Both the position numbers and the translations under genes were made by a program. From Phycisphaerales bacterium (GTDB taxonomy: Bacteria > Planctomycetota > Phycisphaerae > WQYP01): a stretch of 39,446 nt of DNA. Positions 17,467 through 25,708 of the stretch are shown here, in pieces (the stretch's first letter is position 1; each line of letters starts with the position of its first letter). The stretch lies in the NCBI GenBank assembly GCA_027313145.1, contig DAHVEJ010000015.1:1-39446 (forward strand), written 5' to 3'. Below the pieces are notes generated by a model that saw only the letters and a list, made by a program, of their open reading frames with translations, did not search any database and was not told where the DNA came from.

Positions 17467-19548
17467 TCATATTTCGCGCCGGGCTGCAATTCGCGGCGGA
17501 TGACGGCGGATCAACATCAGTGCTGTCAGACCCGCCGCCAGTAACACCAGCGGCATTGGCTCGGGCACCGCTGTGGCTATTAGATCCAACGATCTATTGG
17601 CAACATTGTTACTTAGAAGATAACTAAACCCCGACGGGCCGGTTATGGCCCAGGAACTCAAATCCGTCGCGTCAGCCAACGTTCCGTAATTAAAAAGATG
17701 GTAGGTGCCGACTATCGGCGTGCCACTAAGCGCAACTGTGTCACCACTACTCAAGGTGAATATATCGCCGATGGAAATGGAACTGTTGGATGCCCCGGAA
17801 AGATAAAAATTGAATGTCGCGGTCAGGCCATTCATATTCAGTCCCGCCGCCATGGTTAATTTCCCGGTGGTCGGCGAGAACGTGCTGTAGCTATCAGTCA
17901 GCTTGCCGCCACCGGTAAAAAAGCCGCCGCTTCCGATTACCGTTACCGGTCCGCTGATGGTTCCCTCCCCGGCGATTCCGGCATGTATCCCCGCGGGTTG
18001 CAGGCCATTGTTGCCGCTTCCTGCGCCATTCAACGTCACCGCCCCGGTGCCCGTGCTGCCGCCCGCTGCTATCAGCAGCGTAGCGCCGCCGGTAACATCC
18101 ATACCACCATGCCAGTTGACATTATTGCTGGTAACATCATCATACCCCCCGGCATTGCTGAGATAAAATCCATTGACATAGCCCGTGGGAGTGCCTGCCG
18201 CATCCGAGACCGTTCCGCCAATAATCACATTGCCCGGCACCTTATTGGCTTGGCTATCCCATACCGCGATCACATCATTAAAGCCAAAACGCGACAACTG
18301 CGTTTGACTGTCATTAAACGTGACACTGCCACCCAGAACAATGTTGCCCGGACCGGCATAAATATTATTGGTATTGGCATTGCCAGCCGCGCACATCGTA
18401 CCAAAAAAGTCCATCGGAGCGTTTATAGTCAATGTATTGATGCTGTTGTTGTAGATGGGATCCACGTAGGTTTGAAACTCAATTGGATCGGTCCCGTTGA
18501 TGGTCACTGCCGGGGTATTGATGTCGGCGACGTTTATTTGCGCGACATTGACCACTTTGTTGCCGTTGGCCGCCTGATCAAAGGTAATGTTACCGGTACC
18601 CGCCGAAGCGCTTGTAAATTTTGCGACACTGCCGGCAGTCCAGGCGCTATTCCAGTTGGCGGCGTTACTCCAGCTTCCATTGGTGCCCGCACCGGTCCAT
18701 GTGACAGTCGTGGCATTTTCCGCGGAAGCGGGAAGCTGGGCCTGCGCAGGAATTAGAAAACTCTGCACATAAGCCAAATTACCATTGGCGACATCCCCAT
18801 CCACACCGCCGGCGACCCCGTTAACCGTAGCGGCATCCGTGTATTGCCAGAAATTCCAGTTGTTAAAAGGCGGGCTGATCGCGGGGGCTCCGGTCTGCGA
18901 ACTGGCACCGCTGTAATCAGCCATCCAAAGATCACGGTTGGCGACAGTGGTGTTGAGATAATTGGCGGCGTAATTAGAGTATGTATAAATCAGCGGAGTT
19001 ACCCCGGTGGCCTCATCCACATCATCAAGAGAATCATTGACCCATGCGGACGTGGCCGAGCTGCCCTCAACCTCGATATCAAGCACAGGCCGCAAATAAC
19101 CGGCGGTCATATATTGTCCGGCCTTTTCGATAAATAAATCAGCCTCCGCCTGTGCGCCGGCGGCACCTGAATCGTTGATCGGGTGAGCGAAATGGTAGGC
19201 TCCAATTAGAACCCCCGCGCTATTGGCACCGGCCATATTAGCGTTCAGGTACGCATCGGTATAGTTGACGTAGCTAGCACTGCCCTCAGTGGCTTTGGCC
19301 CAAGCAAAGTCAATTCCATCACTTTTAACCGCATTCCAGTTGACCGTGCCCTGGAAACTCGAAACGTCGATACCCAAGGATCGCGTAGCCGCGTGTAGGG
19401 CCCCAGATGTCCATACACAAATTGCAGCCGCATAATATGGCAAACGCGCGCGGGCAAAAGTGGCGAAATTTGCCAACCAAGTAGAATATTCGGAAAAATC
19501 CCCATTCTTGGGGCGTTTTCTCTTCCCATAAGCATCGCAGCAATTCAT
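17467..19548 (-). CDS. GH25 lysozyme domain fused to beta-rich passenger and PEP-CTERM tail
   Basis: 693 residues, ATG 19548 behind AAGGGAA. A hydrophobic signal lies near 36-53. Residues 58-262 form a GH25 muramidase: GIDVSSFQG (D61), FAWAKATEG, GAYHFAHP, the catalytic pair in VLDIE (D157, E159), FWQYTD and GGVDGD, all family landmarks. From about 285 the sequence changes to Gly/Asn/Thr-rich beta-strand repeats like autotransporter/PEP-CTERM passengers (WSNAANWN, GGTVSDAAG, GAVTLNGAGSGNNG). The end VPEPMPLVLLAAGLTALMLIRR is a PEP-CTERM sorting signal for exosortase processing. It would cleave N-acetylmuramyl bonds of peptidoglycan outside the inner membrane or at the surface. No exosortase is in the window. 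Confidence 0.88.
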   Translation of the reverse strand: MNCCDAYGKRKRPKNGDFSEYSTWLANFATFARARLPYYAAAICVWTSGALHAATRSLGIDVSSFQGTVNWNAVKSDGIDFAWAKATEGSASYVNYTDAYLNANMAGANSAGVLIGAYHFAHPINDSGAAGAQAEADLFIEKAGQYMTAGYLRPVLDIEVEGSSATSAWVNDSLDDVDEATGVTPLIYTYSNYAANYLNTTVANRDLWMADYSGASSQTGAPAISPPFNNWNFWQYTDAATVNGVAGGVDGDVANGNLAYVQSFLIPAQAQLPASAENATTVTWTGAGTNGSWSNAANWNSAWTAGSVAKFTSASAGTGNITFDQAANGNKVVNVAQINVADINTPAVTINGTDPIEFQTYVDPIYNNSINTLTINAPMDFFGTMCAAGNANTNNIYAGPGNIVLGGSVTFNDSQTQLSRFGFNDVIAVWDSQANKVPGNVIIGGTVSDAAGTPTGYVNGFYLSNAGGYDDVTSNNVNWHGGMDVTGGATLLIAAGGSTGTGAVTLNGAGSGNNGLQPAGIHAGIAGEGTISGPVTVIGSGGFFTGGGKLTDSYSTFSPTTGKLTMAAGLNMNGLTATFNFYLSGASNSSISIGDIFTLSSGDTVALSGTPIVGTYHLFNYGTLADATDLSSWAITGPSGFSYLLSNNVANRSLDLIATAVPEPMPLVLLAAGLTALMLIRRHPPRIAARREI

Positions 19549-19597
19549 ACATTTCCCTTATCCGTGACTCTCCAGCCCGTGAACCTGTGTAAGGCCC

Positions 19598-19640
19598 AAA
19601 AAAGCAGGGCTGATTCCAATTTGAAGATCAGCCCTGCTTT
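19598..19640 (-). terminator. strong intrinsic terminator after the PEP-CTERM-like gene
   Basis: A 13-bp perfect stem (AAAGCAGGGCTGA at 19601-19613 with TCAGCCCTGCTTT at 19628-19640) and a 14-nt loop, followed on the minus strand by a T run (19603-19598). It isolates the gene upstream (19680-20552) from the GH25 gene. Confidence 0.9.
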
Positions 19641-19679
19641 GGAAGAACTTACAACCCTCTCGCCGATGTCGTGGGGTCA

Positions 19680-20552
19680 TCAGGCCAATTTGCGGCGACG
19701 ACCAAGCAACAGCAGCCCAGCCACACCGCCCAAGCCAAGCAATGCCGCCGGGGCCGCGTCGGGCACAACTTGAGCCGGGCCTTGCGTCAAGGTCACGTTG
19801 CTGAAGTTGCTGCCATTAGTGCCATTAGTACCGGTGCCGGACCTAGTGCCGAAGAAAATGGACCCGATAGTCGGGGCGGTTGTGATTCCGAAATACGAAA
19901 GTGGCTCACTGGCGTCAATGTAATCAGAACCATTCGTTGCATTGGATACAGTCACGGTTTCAACCATCGCTACCGGATCGTAGGTGAACGTCACCGTGTT
20001 GGGACCGGATGCAACTCCGGTGGTTGGTACGAAATTCTTTCCACCGCTTTCCCCAAACATTTGCACGGTATCCGCTACGAGCATCCAAGGCCCGGCTTGC
20101 GTGGGGCTGGCGGTGGTTACCGAGTTTGCAAAACCCATGCCGAGCCACTCTCCGCCCGCCCAATCCAAAGTTGCTGTGAGTGAAAGAACGCCATTTCCCG
20201 TTGGCGTAAATGCAATGGCGGCAGAAACATTGCCGCCGGGGGCCGCGGGAAAGTATACTGCTGAATTCGGCTCTATAAACGGAGCCTCCGCACTTGTCGG
20301 GGCAGAGTATGCGGCTGGCTTGCCGCCGTAGTAATTCGTCGTCCACGTGGAGCCAGGCAAATCGACACCATCCGGTGTTGACCCTTGCAGGTACGCTCCC
20401 GAGCCTACGCCTTGACTAGTGGGGAATGTGTCCGAGATGATGGTTGTGGTACCGGTAGTAGTCGCCATTGCCGTTGACGCCATCGCCAAGCTTGCAGCCA
20501 ATGCCACAACACCGGTGGACGCGAAGAAGAACGATTTGGATCTAATACACAT
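19680..20552 (-). CDS. exported PEP-CTERM-like surface protein
   Basis: 290 residues from ATG 20552 (AAGGAG upstream; an upstream in-frame start at 20600 lacks a site and overlaps the conserved 54-nt block). The N-terminus MCIRSKSFFFASTGVVALAA ends in a Sec signal (SLAMASTAMA). The mature part is Thr/Gly-rich and beta-like (SNVTLTQGPAQ; TFTYDPVAMVETVTVSNATN), reminiscent of a jelly-roll lectin fold but not assignable. The end VVPDAAPAALLGLGGVAGLL followed by GRRRK has the sorting-signal layout with PDAAP in place of PEP, a planctomycete-style variant. Flanked by a strong terminator and a conserved leader element, it is a monocistronic gene with its own control. Confidence 0.8.
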   Translation of the reverse strand: MCIRSKSFFFASTGVVALAASLAMASTAMATTTGTTTIISDTFPTSQGVGSGAYLQGSTPDGVDLPGSTWTTNYYGGKPAAYSAPTSAEAPFIEPNSAVYFPAAPGGNVSAAIAFTPTGNGVLSLTATLDWAGGEWLGMGFANSVTTASPTQAGPWMLVADTVQMFGESGGKNFVPTTGVASGPNTVTFTYDPVAMVETVTVSNATNGSDYIDASEPLSYFGITTAPTIGSIFFGTRSGTGTNGTNGSNFSNVTLTQGPAQVVPDAAPAALLGLGGVAGLLLLGRRRKLA

Positions 20553-20584
20553 GATAAAACTCCTTGTGCTCCCAAAATGAGCAA

Positions 20585-20638
20585 TTACATTGTCCGCCAA
20601 CCGGACGGACTGCGGTTTGCCGCGACATGCGACAGACG
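20585..20638 (-). promoter_or_regulatory. 54-nt leader element, copy 1
   Basis: Matches 37097-37150 at 50 of 54 positions, the downstream 35 nt being identical. On the minus strand it ends 32 nt before ATG 20552. Read as RNA it can form GCGG-CAAA-CCGC and then a 7-bp hairpin GUCCGUC-CGGUU-GGCGGAC. An alternative 5' pairing GTCGC/GCGGC overlaps the first hairpin. It matches no riboswitch class I can recall. It may be a cis-acting RNA or a DNA regulatory site. Confidence 0.65.
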
Positions 20639-21474
20639 AGAAACCAAATTACCCCGCAGACATGTGTGTCTTACAGACGAAGAAAACACAGGCATCGCGG
20701 ATATCAATCCAGGGAGCATCATCTCCCCTCATCTGGCCGGGCCACTGCCAGTCTCAAATTCGTAAGATTAAGATTATGTTTGGCCGCTCAATTTCCTCCT
20801 GTATGTAGCCGTTTAATCCATTGATCATTTCAGCGAAGCAGACATAGCCAATGGACGCGTATGCCTTTGCTCCATAAATTATCTGACTACCATGGCCGAA
20901 CCGCTCGATCATGCGGCCCTTATCCATTTTTATTCGGACGCCTGGAAACAGACTCCAACAGCGACCACCCGTAAGTTGTCTGTTATTACTGTAGCCCGCA
21001 TAATCGAGTAATACAATAGCTTTTTCGACGATCAACATGGAGAAATCAACGGGCGCAAAACCGGTGTAAAAAGCCCGCATCTTGATCATGGGATGAGAAA
21101 ACCCCCGTAAATCTTATGTTTTATGCGTTTAGTGGCAAGTGATAGAGGAATTCGCTTGATGATTTACACAATTGCAAATCTGAAAAACATCTTGCTTTGC
21201 CCTGAAATCTCTTCGCAGGATCGTATATACTCCCGGCACAAAAGGAACTGGATACCGCAACGCGTAAAAATAACAAGGCGGATTGGAAATGAATGATAAT
21301 CGACTGCACCGGCTGCCAACCGAGCACGATCTTGCGTTCGTCTGGCTTAGGGGGCGAGCCATCACCGTGACCCCATGTGCCGACACTAATTGTTCGGCGC
21401 ACCTTCGCAAATAAACATCGATAATTAATAGGTGTGGGAAAAGCAATTTTGTTCAAACTTGGAGAAGCTAAAAA
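20639..21474. other. long intergenic region with a 43-nt repeated block (21010-21052)
   Basis: No intact gene. The block 21010-21052 matches 37338-37380 at 40 of 43 positions and 31897-31939 at about 28 of 43. In the plus frame it reads NTIAFSTINMEKST, compared with NTIAFSTVNMDKSA at 37338 and DTIDISPDNMDR at 31897, reminiscent of the C-terminal part of LacI-type regulators. A stop lies a few codons upstream and another soon after. A 111-residue open frame on the minus strand (20754-21089) crosses the block but has no ribosome-binding site. The stretch 21121-21474 leads to the next gene without a clear feature. Confidence 0.45.
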
Positions 21475-23148
21475 ATGCGGAACGAACAAATGAGATGGAT
21501 GGGAATTGTGACGGTTGTTGTGTTCGCGGGAACAATGTGCGGAACATTGCGGGCGCAACGGACCGCATCTCCACAGTCGGTCGTCCCCTTTAATCTAAAG
21601 TCCGACCATCCCGGCAAAATCGCTTTTCTGGGGTCGAAGACCGCTGTATTATTCACCAAAGAAATTGATGCCTCGTTCAAGGGAGTGCTGGCGCGTGATT
21701 TCGTGTCCATGCCGGGCGGCAAGTTCCCTCCAGGCTTTCTTAATGCTTCACCAGCCGGGCAGCCATGGTATGGAACCATGTGGACGCGCGATGCGGGAAC
21801 ATTCATGCGTGAGTTGGTGTTTTGGGGATATTACGCCCACGCGTGCCAGGTGGCCCAATGCGTCATGCATTTTGTCGGAAAGAACCGCCATGGTTTTATC
21901 GCTTTTCCCCGCTATTTTTCCCCGAAAAAAGGCCGTCAAAATGGCACGGAGATGGACGGTCAAGCCTCGACCATCATCGCCATGGTCGCATTATGGCAGC
22001 GGTTGCCCCCTCAAGACCCGTTCCGCGCCCGCATTTTTCACTTTCTTAATCAAAAATCCTCACCCATGCGCGGCATCGCCTATTTTCTTAAGCACGGCCC
22101 GCTGGTCCCTGGATCAGGCGAATTCGGCGGAGGCAACCATAACGCTTATAATGTCGTGCAAAATAATCTATGCGCGCTGGCCTTTATCAGTGCCGCTAAT
22201 ATGGATGATCAAGCCGGCGATCACGCCACCGCTATACGATGGCGCAAGGATGCGACAATCCTGTTTCACCGCATTACGAAATACTTGATCAACAAAAAAG
22301 GCTCCTGGATTTGGAACATAAATCCCCAAACCCTCAAGCCGAACAAAACCGATACCGATAGCGCCACCAACTCCGGAACAGGCGGCCTGAACGGGGTCGT
22401 CTCGATGTCGGCGGACGTGTTGGGATTCAATCCGGCTACCTGGCCGTGGCAAGGAGCATATGTTAACGGCCGGAAAACCTTCGAGGCAATGTACAACTTC
22501 CCGCCACGAAAAAAACAGTTCAACAAATATGGCATTTGGCCGCAAATGAACTATATTCACAAAGGCCTGCTCACCAGCCCCTCTTACGGACAGGGCTATG
22601 CTCTGCAGGACATGCTGCTGCTTGACAAGCTTGCCATGGCCGGCCACGGTCTGCATTTTCTGGCTTGGACCACATTTAAGTCGCCGCACGAAATCTTCAG
22701 TTTCAGGAAATGGCATTATGGGCGACTATCTCCGTATTATTTTTACGAACGGCTGTATTCGCCCGATGCCTATGGCAAAATTCTCATGACCGCCGGTTGC
22801 GGCCCGCTGAATCTGGTGAATGTTTCCGAGCCGCTCAAGGTTGCCCGCCTTATCGCCGGCGTGGATGACACGTCACTAAAAGTAGTGCGAATTATTCCCC
22901 ATCTTCCCCCCACCTGGACGGGATACCGCATGAAAAACTGGCCGATGCTCACCAGCCACGGTGTCGTGCGGGCCGATATTTCCCTGGCAAGGAAAGATGG
23001 TGTGGTGAAATTCGCCCTGCATGTCATACAAGGCGGTACGATTCCCCGACTGACCGTGTGGCTGCCCGGGAAACAGAGAACGACCGGAATATATCGGGAT
23101 CATTTTGAAAATGTAAAAAATCTGGAATTTACCGCGGTGTCACCATAA
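21475..23148 (+). CDS. exported six-hairpin glycosidase-like protein, unassigned
   Basis: 557 residues, ATG 21475 with GGAG about 10 nt upstream. A signal peptide (GIVTVVVFAGTMCGTLRAQ) is followed by a helical (alpha/alpha)-type catalytic region. WYGTMWTRDAGTFMRELVFW resembles the W-x-RD motif near the active site of GH15/GH63/GH125-like enzymes, and GTEMDGQASTIIAMVALW and GEFGGGNHNAYNVVQNN add likely binding residues. The C-terminal ~100 residues (VVRIIPHLPPTWTGYRMKNWP) match the beta-sandwich end found in rhamnosidase- and glucosidase-like enzymes. No named family fits. Since RhaT lies downstream and no known rhamnosidase is present, this is one candidate for that role (inference). Confidence 0.7.
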   Translation: MRNEQMRWMGIVTVVVFAGTMCGTLRAQRTASPQSVVPFNLKSDHPGKIAFLGSKTAVLFTKEIDASFKGVLARDFVSMPGGKFPPGFLNASPAGQPWYGTMWTRDAGTFMRELVFWGYYAHACQVAQCVMHFVGKNRHGFIAFPRYFSPKKGRQNGTEMDGQASTIIAMVALWQRLPPQDPFRARIFHFLNQKSSPMRGIAYFLKHGPLVPGSGEFGGGNHNAYNVVQNNLCALAFISAANMDDQAGDHATAIRWRKDATILFHRITKYLINKKGSWIWNINPQTLKPNKTDTDSATNSGTGGLNGVVSMSADVLGFNPATWPWQGAYVNGRKTFEAMYNFPPRKKQFNKYGIWPQMNYIHKGLLTSPSYGQGYALQDMLLLDKLAMAGHGLHFLAWTTFKSPHEIFSFRKWHYGRLSPYYFYERLYSPDAYGKILMTAGCGPLNLVNVSEPLKVARLIAGVDDTSLKVVRIIPHLPPTWTGYRMKNWPMLTSHGVVRADISLARKDGVVKFALHVIQGGTIPRLTVWLPGKQRTTGIYRDHFENVKNLEFTAVSP

Positions 23149-23340
23149 ACCTTGTTTAACCATCGGCACTGCAAAATGTGTCTGCATTGAAAAAGTTGCG
23201 GGTATAGAGGAAATAAAAATGGGTGCCGGACCGCGAAACTCATATTCCATAAAGTCATTAACCGCCTGTGGAGGCAGTCCGTACGGTATCGCGATTTCCG
23301 CAGTTTATTGTAAAGTACGCGACCGCGCCAAGGAGCAACT

Positions 23341-25674
23341 ATGAATCTCGTTGAAAACACGAACCGGCGCAGTTTACTGAAACTGATGCTTTTGTCCGGC
23401 TCCATTGCGGCATTGCCGGCTTCTGTGTTGGCAGTCACGGAACCCGGCACCTCAACCATCGGTCGCAAAAACGGGAGCGATTTGCAGCCGCGACATCCAC
23501 GGCTTTTTTATAATTCGGATTCATTACATCATCTGCGCCAATGGCTCGCCTCCGATACCGCAGCCCGTGATACGTTGCACAAGCGCGGCGGGGAATTGCT
23601 GGCCGCCGACTTTATCCCGGAATCCGTGGCCATGCGCGGCCACGGGCAACAGGAGGACTTTGTCGTTCCGGGGGTCCAGATATCGGAAATGGGCCTGACG
23701 CTTGGTCTGCTTTATCATCTCACCGGCGACAAACGCTACGCCGATAAGCTCCGCGAAGCGCTGCTTTTCTATGCCAATTACACCCACTGGACAGCCCCAA
23801 GCTTTTTTCATCGATCCCCACCCTGGCACTCGGAAATCGACACGACAACATTTTGTTTTGGTTATGCCACCGGATACGACGCGCTACGCGGGGTACTTTC
23901 GGAAGTTGAACGCAGAAAGATCAAGGAGGCCATGGTGCGCTTGGCTGTGTTGCCTATCCTTGATGATTGGATTTTACCCGGCACGCGGATTCAGTCGCTC
24001 GATTCGATGGGCCATAACTGGTGGAGTGTTTGCGTCAGTGGTGCCGGGCTTTGCGCACTGGCGTTGCTGGGAGACGATCCGCGGGCGCAAGGATGGATTG
24101 ACGCAATGGATGCGGGATTCAAACAATGGTTTGACTACCAGGGCAATGTATTGCAAAACCGCGTGGAAACCTTCCAGCGTTCCGGCCCATCTTATGAGGG
24201 GGTGGGCTACACCGACTTCGGTGTGCACGATTATCTCTATTATCGGCTGGCGTGGCGGAATACCTATCCCAATCGACCAGCGCAGCGCATCGTGCCGCTG
24301 GAACATCTCGCCCGCTTCTTTCTCCATACGCTGTATCCAACTTCTTCGCATTCATATACGGTGAATTTCAATGACAGTTCGCTCCAGGGCGATTCAACCT
24401 TGCTCATGCTGTTGATGATCGCCTGCGGACTGGGCACTCCGGAAGCCACCCGTTATCTCGAGCTGGTGCATACCCATCCACAAGGGACGATGTTTTCTCT
24501 GCTGCGGCAATATCACCCGCCCATGGCCCCGACGCATGTGCCGACTTCCATGGCCTATCCCGACATGGGCTGGGCCATGATGCGGTCGTCATGGGAAAAC
24601 GACGCAACGTTTTTGGCCGTGAAGTCCGGCTACACATGGAATCACGCCCATGCCGATGCCGGCTCGTTCATGCTCTTCAAGCAGGGATTGCCGTTGATTA
24701 TCGACTCTGGAGATTGCGCCTATTATCGGCCGGAATACACTACTTACTATCGGCAAAGCAAAGCGCACAACGTCATTCTTTTCAACGGCCTGGGCCAGCC
24801 TGAAGATGATCTCTTTCTGGGCTGCAAGTTCCCCGGACACCTCCACAGTATGATCGACGGGCTGGGGTTAAAATATGTGTACGCCGACGCCACCGGCCCC
24901 ATGGCCCGCTGGTTTATACGCGATTACCGCCACTGGATTTGGAGCGGGGATGTCATCTTAATCATTGATGATGTGCGCGCACATACCGCCGGGCAAATGG
25001 ACTGGCTATTGCATTATGAAGGCACATATACCGCGGAACCGGGCGGCGGCGTCCACTTGAAGAATGGTGCGGCGGAGGCTGTCGTGCGAATCCTTTACCC
25101 GACCACACAGCTTACCGAAGCCACAGGCTTGGCCCCCGGAAATCCGGACAAAAAGATTCCTTACCTGATTTTCTCACCCGAGGATCCAAAGCAAATTTGC
25201 CAATTCATCACCGCTGTGTGTCTGAACCCAAAGGCCATGCCCGAATTCGAGCTTCTGCATGGGGACCAATATATCGGAATACGGATGCTTACCACCGATA
25301 CCGTGGAGGAAATCTATCTGGACCGACGAGCGATCCGCACTCCCGGCACCATCAGCATCAATGTCGGCGATTGGGTCAGCGATGCCTACTTGCTCCACTT
25401 CAAACGCGCTAGAACAGGGAATCAGGCCGTGCAGCGCCTTTTTATGGTTGATGGCAGCTATCTTCGCCGCAAGGGCCGGAGCATGATTGAATCCCTCTCG
25501 AAGCTGACTGCCTGTTGGACGCCAGGCAAGTCACCGGAAATTTTTTCCAATGAGGGTTCCCACTCCATCCAACTTGCCGTCGGCCATCCCAGCAACAGCG
25601 TGAAATGGAATGGCCGAACGGTCACCGGTAAGTATAACCGGTCAACGCGGCTTATTACTCTGCATAAACGATAG
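23341..25674 (+). CDS. heparinase II/III-family polysaccharide lyase
   Basis: 777 residues, ATG 23341 preceded by AAGGAG. A twin-arginine signal (NTNRRSLLKLMLLSGSIAALPA) directs export. The alpha/alpha toroid (about 50-390) carries SMGHNWW (H225-N226) and SYEGVGY (E286, Y290), residues of the kind used by heparinase II/alginate-lyase-like enzymes. The C-terminal heparinase II/III beta domain (PF07940, about 405-700) begins AMMRSSWENDATFLAVKSG and shows NHAHADAGSF, PLIIDSGDCAYY and KAHNVILFNG. Such enzymes cleave uronate-containing polysaccharides by beta-elimination. No sulfatase is nearby, so a non-sulfated acidic glycan is likely (inference). The next gene starts 34 bp later, suggesting an operon. 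Confidence 0.88.
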   Translation: MNLVENTNRRSLLKLMLLSGSIAALPASVLAVTEPGTSTIGRKNGSDLQPRHPRLFYNSDSLHHLRQWLASDTAARDTLHKRGGELLAADFIPESVAMRGHGQQEDFVVPGVQISEMGLTLGLLYHLTGDKRYADKLREALLFYANYTHWTAPSFFHRSPPWHSEIDTTTFCFGYATGYDALRGVLSEVERRKIKEAMVRLAVLPILDDWILPGTRIQSLDSMGHNWWSVCVSGAGLCALALLGDDPRAQGWIDAMDAGFKQWFDYQGNVLQNRVETFQRSGPSYEGVGYTDFGVHDYLYYRLAWRNTYPNRPAQRIVPLEHLARFFLHTLYPTSSHSYTVNFNDSSLQGDSTLLMLLMIACGLGTPEATRYLELVHTHPQGTMFSLLRQYHPPMAPTHVPTSMAYPDMGWAMMRSSWENDATFLAVKSGYTWNHAHADAGSFMLFKQGLPLIIDSGDCAYYRPEYTTYYRQSKAHNVILFNGLGQPEDDLFLGCKFPGHLHSMIDGLGLKYVYADATGPMARWFIRDYRHWIWSGDVILIIDDVRAHTAGQMDWLLHYEGTYTAEPGGGVHLKNGAAEAVVRILYPTTQLTEATGLAPGNPDKKIPYLIFSPEDPKQICQFITAVCLNPKAMPEFELLHGDQYIGIRMLTTDTVEEIYLDRRAIRTPGTISINVGDWVSDAYLLHFKRARTGNQAVQRLFMVDGSYLRRKGRSMIESLSKLTACWTPGKSPEIFSNEGSHSIQLAVGHPSNSVKWNGRTVTGKYNRSTRLITLHKR

Positions 25675-25708
25675 GACAATGTTTGTTCAAGAATACGGAG
25701 ATCATACG

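Noticed and set aside
20565-20600. Possible sigma-54 promoter (TGGC...TTGC) before the PEP-CTERM-like gene
   Set aside because: Spacing between the GG and GC elements is about 4 nt too long and the second element is missing in the other copy.
20585-20638. GGCAAACC in the leader resembles the start of c-di-GMP-I (GEMM) riboswitches
   Set aside because: The second conserved half (GACGCAAAGCC and the GGUAGG receptor region) is absent in both copies, so this known class does not fit.
20754-21089. 111-residue minus-strand open frame as a real gene
   Set aside because: No ribosome-binding site and no recognisable homology; the conserved block inside it looks more protein-like on the opposite strand.
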